Shown one piece after another: positions 59,937 through 64,000 of a stretch of 64,000 nt of DNA (position 1 is the stretch's first letter; every line of letters begins with the position of its first letter). Source of the DNA: Chloroflexota bacterium (lineage in GTDB: Bacteria; Chloroflexota; UBA6077; FW602-bin22); assembly GCA_004297775.1 (NCBI GenBank), contig SCUE01000024.1, forward strand, positions 1 to 64,000, in the 5' to 3' direction. Both the position numbers and the translations under genes were made by a program. Under the pieces are notes generated by a model, which was not told the origin of the DNA, searched no databases, and saw only the letters and a list, made by a program, of their open reading frames with translations.

Positions 59937-61459
59937 CCGAGCGCGCCGGCGAGGAAGTCGTCCCGCAGGACGTGCTTCTGGACCTTCGCCATCGCGTTGC
60001 GCGGCAGACCCGCGACGAACCGAACGACTCGTGGCTTCTTGTAGCTAGCCAGTCGGTCGCGACAGTAGGCGACGATGTCGTCTTCCGTCGCGGCGTCCGC
60101 GGCTGTCGGCACGATCACGGCAACGACCCGCTCGCCGAACTCCGGGTCCGGCGCGCCGAACACGGCTGCCTCGGCGACCGAAGGGTGAGTGACGAGGACT
60201 TCTTCGATCTCGCGCGGATAGATGTTGAAACCGCCGCTGATGATCAGTTCGCGAGCGCGACCAGAGATCGTGATGTAGCCGTCGGACGAGCGCCAACCCA
60301 GGTCGCCGGTATTGAACCATCCCTCGGCGTCGAACGCCTCGGCCGTGGCGGCTTCGTTGTCCCAGTAGCCGGCGAACACGTGTGGACCGCGCACCTGAAT
60401 CTCGCCGGGCGCCTCGTCGTCGATTGGCCGTCGAGACACGACATCGACGATCCGCGCTTCCTGACCGGGGAACGGCTGACCGACCGTGCCAGCGCGCCGC
60501 TCGCCGACGTACGGATTCGTCGTGTTCATGATCGTCTCGGTCATGCCGTACCGTTCGAGGATCGGCTGGCCGAAGAGTTCCGCGAACTCCTCGAACGTCT
60601 GGACCGCCAAAGGCGCCGAACCGGACACGTACAGCCGAAGTGGCGGCGGTGTGACTGCGCGCTGCCGCGCCTCGGCGATGAGGCGCGTGTACATCGTCGG
60701 CACGCCGAAGAACATCGTCGTCGCGCCGCCGGCGATCGTCGAGAGAGCGTCGCCGACCTCGAACCGCCGCCGCACATCGACCTCGGCGCCGGCGTACACG
60801 GTGCCGTGCAGGCCGACACAGAGGCCGTGCGCGTGGAAAAGCGGCAGGGCGAGCAGCAAGCGATCGGGCTCGGTCCAGTGCCAGGCCGTCGTCACGGCCC
60901 AGGCATTGGCGGCCAGATTCCGGTGCCGGATCATCGCCCCCTTGGCGCGCCCGGTTGTCCCGGAGGTGTAGCCAATGATGGCGACCGATTCCGGATCGGG
61001 CGCGATCGGCTCGACTGGTTTCGACGCCGCCAGGAATGCCGCGTCGTTCACGCCCGCGACCACGACGCGTTCGAGCATTGGCGGCATGCCTTCGGGCTCG
61101 TCGGCCAGGCGAGCGATCTCGACCTGACGCGCCTGATCGGTGACGCACAGGCGTGCGCCACTATCGCGCAGGATGTGCTGAAGTTCGACCCGCCGGTACT
61201 GCGTGTTGACGAGCACGACGATCGCGCCGGCCATGTGCGCGCCGAAGTACGCCGCGATGAAGTCCGGGCTGTTTTCGAGGAAGAGCGCGATGCGATCGCC
61301 AGGTTCGATCCCGGTGGCGCGGTAGGCGCCGGCCCAGGCGGCCGCTGCGCTGCAAATCGCCGCGCGGGAGTACGTCGTGTCGTCGAAGTGAACCAGCGTC
61401 CGGTTCGGCGCACGGGCGGCGTGGTCGAGCAGCGCGGCGACGATCGACGTGTGGCGCAT
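59933..61459 (-). CDS. acyl-CoA synthetase, malonyl-CoA-synthetase-like (MatB)
   Basis: The protein has 508 residues from the ATG at 61459. The ANL ligase fold has the P-loop [15 protein letters not shown], the A5 motif [32 protein letters not shown] and the C-terminal catalytic Lys in [14 protein letters not shown]. The order and length resemble malonyl-CoA synthetases and short-chain acyl ligases. It activates a carboxylic acid with ATP and CoA; malonate is the favoured guess. It is divergent from acetyl-CoA synthetase, so two acid-activating enzymes share one promoter region. Confidence 0.82.
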   Translation of the reverse strand: MRHTSIVAALLDHAARAPNRTLVHFDDTTYSRAAICSAAAAWAGAYRATGIEPGDRIALFLENSPDFIAAYFGAHMAGAIVVLVNTQYRRVELQHILRDSGARLCVTDQARQVEIARLADEPEGMPPMLERVVVAGVNDAAFLAASKPVEPIAPDPESVAIIGYTSGTTGRAKGAMIRHRNLAANAWAVTTAWHWTEPDRLLLALPLFHAHGLCVGLHGTVYAGAEVDVRRRFEVGDALSTIAGGATTMFFGVPTMYTRLIAEARQRAVTPPPLRLYVSGSAPLAVQTFEEFAELFGQPILERYGMTETIMNTTNPYVGERRAGTVGQPFPGQEARIVDVVSRRPIDDEAPGEIQVRGPHVFAGYWDNEAATAEAFDAEGWFNTGDLGWRSSDGYITISGRARELIISGGFNIYPREIEEVLVTHPSVAEAAVFGAPDPEFGERVVAVIVPTAADAATEDDIVAYCRDRLASYKKPRVVRFVAGLPRNAMAKVQKHVLRDDFLAGALG

Positions 61460-61516
61460 CGGCACCCGAGTCTATCAAGCGATTTGCGCCGGACGCGCCG
61501 AGGCTCTCCGACTGGG

Positions 61517-61522
61517 TATCAT
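61517..61522 (+). promoter_or_regulatory. TATCAT box upstream of acetyl-CoA synthetase
   Basis: TATCAT lies 26 bases before the ATG at 61549, with GGGAGG between, a conventional promoter and leader spacing. No good -35 is seen. Confidence 0.35.
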
Positions 61523-61548
61523 TCCGCAACTTCGTCGCGGGAGGCCCC

Positions 61549-63540
61549 ATGTCGGACACGCCATCATCGAGCGGCATGATCTCGGCGCTGCTCCAGGAAG
61601 AACGACGTTTTCCGCCGCCGCCGGCGCTGGCAGCGACGGCGAACGGCAAGGCGGACCTGTATGAGCGGGCGGCCAAGGATCCGCTTGCGTTCTGGGCTGA
61701 GATGGCTGGTGGCATCGACTGGGCGACACCTTTCACGAAGGTGCTCGACTGGAATGTGCCCTGGGCGAAGTGGTTCGTCGGCGGCACGCTGAACGCGTCG
61801 GTGAGCTGCGTCGATCGGCACGCGCTCGGCGCTCGGCGGAACAAGGCCGCCCTGATCTGGGAAGGCGAACCGCATGTCGCCGGCAACCTCGGTGGTGAGA
61901 CTCGAGTCCTGACCTACGGCGACCTCTATCGCGAGGTGAACCGGGCCGCCCACGCGATTCGCGCGCTCGGAATCGAGAAGGGCGATCGCGTCGCGATCTA
62001 CATGCCAATGGTGCCCGAGGCGGCGATCGCGATGCTCGCCTGCGCTCGGCTCGGCGCCGCGCACACGGTCATCTTCGGTGGCTTCGCCCCCGAGGCGATT
62101 CGCGATCGCGTCAACGACTCGGGCGCGAAGCTCGTCATCACCGCTGACGGCGGATACCGTCGCGGCAACGTGATTCCTCTGTACGACAACGTTGCCAAGG
62201 CCGTCGAGGGAACGCCGGGCGTCACGCACGTCCTGGTGCTGCGCCGAGTCGGCGAATCGGTCCGCCCGGTCACACTGACCCCCGGCCGCGATGTCTGGTG
62301 GCACGATGCGCTCGACGCCGCGCCGCCGACGCCGCTCGAACCGGTGATGGTCGACGCGGAGCACCCGCTCTACATCCTCTATACGTCCGGGACGACCGGC
62401 AAGCCGAAGGGGATGCTGCACACGACCGGCGGCTATCTCGTCGGCACGATGGCGAGCGCGAAGTACGTCTTCGATCTGAAAGACGATGATGTCTTCTGGT
62501 GTACCGCCGACGTCGGCTGGGTGACCGGACACAGCTATCTGGTCTACGGGCCGCTCGCGAACGGCGCGACCTGTGTCATGTATGAGGGCGCGCCGGACTG
62601 GCCGGATAAGGATCGCTTCTGGCAGATCATCGCCAAGTACCGCGTGTCAATCCTCTATACCGCCCCGACCGCGATTCGGTCGTTCATGCGGTTCGGCACC
62701 GACTATCCGAAGCGGCACGACATGTCGGCACTCCGGTTGCTCGGAACCGTTGGCGAACCGATCAACCCGGAGGCGTGGATCTGGTACCACGAGAACATCG
62801 GCGGCGGTCGCTGTCCGATCGTCGATACATGGTGGCAGACCGAGACTGGCATGATTCTGATCACGCCACTGCCCGGCGTAACGACGACGAGGCCGGGTTC
62901 GGCCACGTTCGCTTTCCCCGGCATCGACGCCGATGTCGTCGATGAGAGTGGGCAGAGCGTGCCGCTCGGCTCGGGTGGATACCTCGTCCTGCGGCGACCG
63001 TGGCCAGCGATGGCCCGCACGCTCTGGGGCGACGACGAGCGGTTTCAGCAGACGTACTGGAGCCGGTTCCCGGGGCTGTACTTCACCGGCGACGGCGCTC
63101 GGCGTGACGAAGATGGGTATATCTGGCTGCTCGGACGCGTCGACGACGTGCTGAACGTCGCCGGACACCGAATCGGGACGATGGAGGTCGAAAGCGCGCT
63201 CGTGTCCCATCCGTCGGTCGCCGAAGCGGCCGTCATCGGCGTTGCTCACGAGATCAAGGGACAGGCGCTGGCGGCGTTCGTGACGCCGCGATTCGGGATC
63301 ACGCCGGACGACGCCCTGGCCGATACGCTAAAGAAGCACGTCGCGACGACCATTGGCGCGATCGCGCGTCCGGACCAGATCTACTTCACGGCCGAGCTTC
63401 CGAAGACGCGGTCGGCAAAGATCATGCGTCGTTTGCTGCGGGACATCGCCGAAGGGCGCGTCCTCGGCGATACGACGACCTTGACCGATCCGGCGGTGGT
63501 CGCGGATATCAGGGAGCGGTACGACCACTCCGAGGCGTAG
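61549..63540 (+). CDS. acsA: acetyl-CoA synthetase
   Basis: The 663-residue AMP-forming ligase makes acetyl-CoA from acetate. The N-terminal ACS-specific domain has [20 protein letters not shown]. The P-loop is [20 protein letters not shown], and [39 protein letters not shown] and [20 protein letters not shown] are the acetyl-CoA synthetase signatures. [14 protein letters not shown] holds the C-terminal Lys that is acetylated in regulation. Length is right for the family. The ATG follows GGGAGG. Confidence 0.95.
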   Translation: MSDTPSSSGMISALLQEERRFPPPPALAATANGKADLYERAAKDPLAFWAEMAGGIDWATPFTKVLDWNVPWAKWFVGGTLNASVSCVDRHALGARRNKAALIWEGEPHVAGNLGGETRVLTYGDLYREVNRAAHAIRALGIEKGDRVAIYMPMVPEAAIAMLACARLGAAHTVIFGGFAPEAIRDRVNDSGAKLVITADGGYRRGNVIPLYDNVAKAVEGTPGVTHVLVLRRVGESVRPVTLTPGRDVWWHDALDAAPPTPLEPVMVDAEHPLYILYTSGTTGKPKGMLHTTGGYLVGTMASAKYVFDLKDDDVFWCTADVGWVTGHSYLVYGPLANGATCVMYEGAPDWPDKDRFWQIIAKYRVSILYTAPTAIRSFMRFGTDYPKRHDMSALRLLGTVGEPINPEAWIWYHENIGGGRCPIVDTWWQTETGMILITPLPGVTTTRPGSATFAFPGIDADVVDESGQSVPLGSGGYLVLRRPWPAMARTLWGDDERFQQTYWSRFPGLYFTGDGARRDEDGYIWLLGRVDDVLNVAGHRIGTMEVESALVSHPSVAEAAVIGVAHEIKGQALAAFVTPRFGITPDDALADTLKKHVATTIGAIARPDQIYFTAELPKTRSAKIMRRLLRDIAEGRVLGDTTTLTDPAVVADIRERYDHSEA

Positions 63541-63589
63541 CGCGCGCTATCAAGCCGGCGATGACGAGGCGGTAGAGCGTCGCCCGCCG

Positions 63590-63925
63590 GTGTGCCACGC
63601 CTGTGGCGGTTCTCCCGTTGCCGAGTGCGAGCTCTGTCTGCAGCCGTACTGCGAGCGGCATCGCGGCGAGGCGCCGCGCCCGGAATGGTGCGCCGAGTGC
63701 GTCGCGAACGCTAAGGTCGAAGAATCGCTCTCGTGGAGCGTCTCCGGCTGCGCGCTCGGCTCCATCGGCGGGATTTTCATCCTCATTGTGCTGTGGATCG
63801 TCGCGCCGGCGGTCGCGACCGGTCCCGGCCGCGCTTTCGCGATCGTCGCGGTGTCGGCGCTCGCCACGGCGACCGCGCTGTACGCCGTCCGCCGTGCCCG
63901 GCTGGCGAAGCGGCGGCGGAGTTGA
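63590..63925 (+). CDS. zinc-finger membrane protein, unknown function
   Basis: The 111-residue product starts with GTG. The front is Cys/His-rich (CHACGG, CELCLQPYCERHRGE, WCAECV), a B-box- or RING-like zinc site of about 40 residues. Two membrane helices follow (IGGIFILIVLWIVAPAVAT, FAIVAVSALATATALYAV) and a basic tail (RRARLAKRRRS). Such proteins are seen in many genomes without a known role. The next gene is convergent. Confidence 0.55.
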   Translation: MCHACGGSPVAECELCLQPYCERHRGEAPRPEWCAECVANAKVEESLSWSVSGCALGSIGGIFILIVLWIVAPAVATGPGRAFAIVAVSALATATALYAVRRARLAKRRRS

Positions 63926-63934
63926 TCGAGGCGC

Positions 63935-64000
63935 TCAGACGCGATGCGCCATCGGCAGGGTGAAGAGGTAGACGTTCACTGCCCCGAAGAGCGCCAGCAC
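63935..64000 (-). CDS. C-terminal end of a membrane protein (partial, runs off the right edge)
   Basis: The minus-strand frame reads VLALFGAVNVYLFTLPMAHR then V and TGA. This is one hydrophobic helix followed by a short polar tail. It is too short to name. It is convergent with the zinc-finger membrane gene. Confidence 0.4.
   Translation of the reverse strand: MLALFGAVNVYLFTLPMAHRV

Overview
The window is GC-rich and densely coding. Overlapping ATGA/GTGA junctions are common and GTG starts are frequent. The Pro/Thr/Ala-rich lipoprotein linkers, a leucine T-box leader, a GH116 sugar operon and many stand-alone organic-acid enzymes fit Chloroflexota better than Actinobacteria. No rRNA or other marker gene is present, so this placement is an inference.

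Layout. 1-2300 is an accessory edge: the tail of a transposase, a TIR-domain protein, a small helix-turn-helix protein, a lipoprotein and a 3' tRNA fragment. 2300-7050 holds a cupin gene, a short CRISPR-like array without cas genes, a large GT39-type membrane glycosyltransferase, a flavin-binding PPOX protein and the broken tail of a multicopper oxidase. 7068-13571 (minus) is a carbohydrate operon: binding protein, two permeases, a small membrane protein and a GH116 glycosidase. The binding-protein signal peptide is split by a frameshift at a palindrome. 13850-19990 (minus) is ilvB-ilvN-ilvC-leuA behind a T-box whose specifier reads CTC (Leu). A Phd-VapC module sits just past leuA, between leuA and a second, degenerate copy of its 3' end. 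20183-36640 carries transporters, a FecR-like membrane protein, a bifunctional (p)ppGpp synthetase/hydrolase, two TIM-barrel isomerase-like proteins, aroA, an RraA-like protein, a spermidine-synthase-like membrane fusion and an HpcH/HpaI aldolase. Two short terminal-inverted-repeat elements lie at convergent gene ends.

36889-42843 (minus) is a compact formate operon: an FNT channel plus three subunits of a soluble NAD-dependent molybdenum formate dehydrogenase. It is followed by an Ldh_2-type dehydrogenase, a VapBC-like pair, a cupin, an MFS carrier, a bactofilin-like membrane protein, a divergent TPP enzyme overlapping a metallo-beta-lactamase-fold protein, an AlkD-like protein and a D-2-hydroxyacid dehydrogenase. 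52300-55210 is a second accessory patch: a Phd-PIN pair, a HEPN-like gene of lower GC, toxin-antitoxin debris and a DUF4325 gene beside a truncated GHKL ATPase. 55217-63925 returns to metabolism with glycolate oxidase glcD-glcE-glcF, a malonyl-CoA-synthetase-like ligase and acetyl-CoA synthetase.

Taken together the metabolic genes suggest a heterotroph that scavenges small acids (glycolate, formate, acetate, 2-hydroxyacids) and imported glycosides, and makes its own branched-chain and aromatic amino acids. The accessory content is mainly toxin-antitoxin modules and possible defence genes at two patches, plus small non-autonomous repeats. Several genes show a TAnnnT hexamer 6-10 bases before the start codon, which suggests leaderless transcripts.
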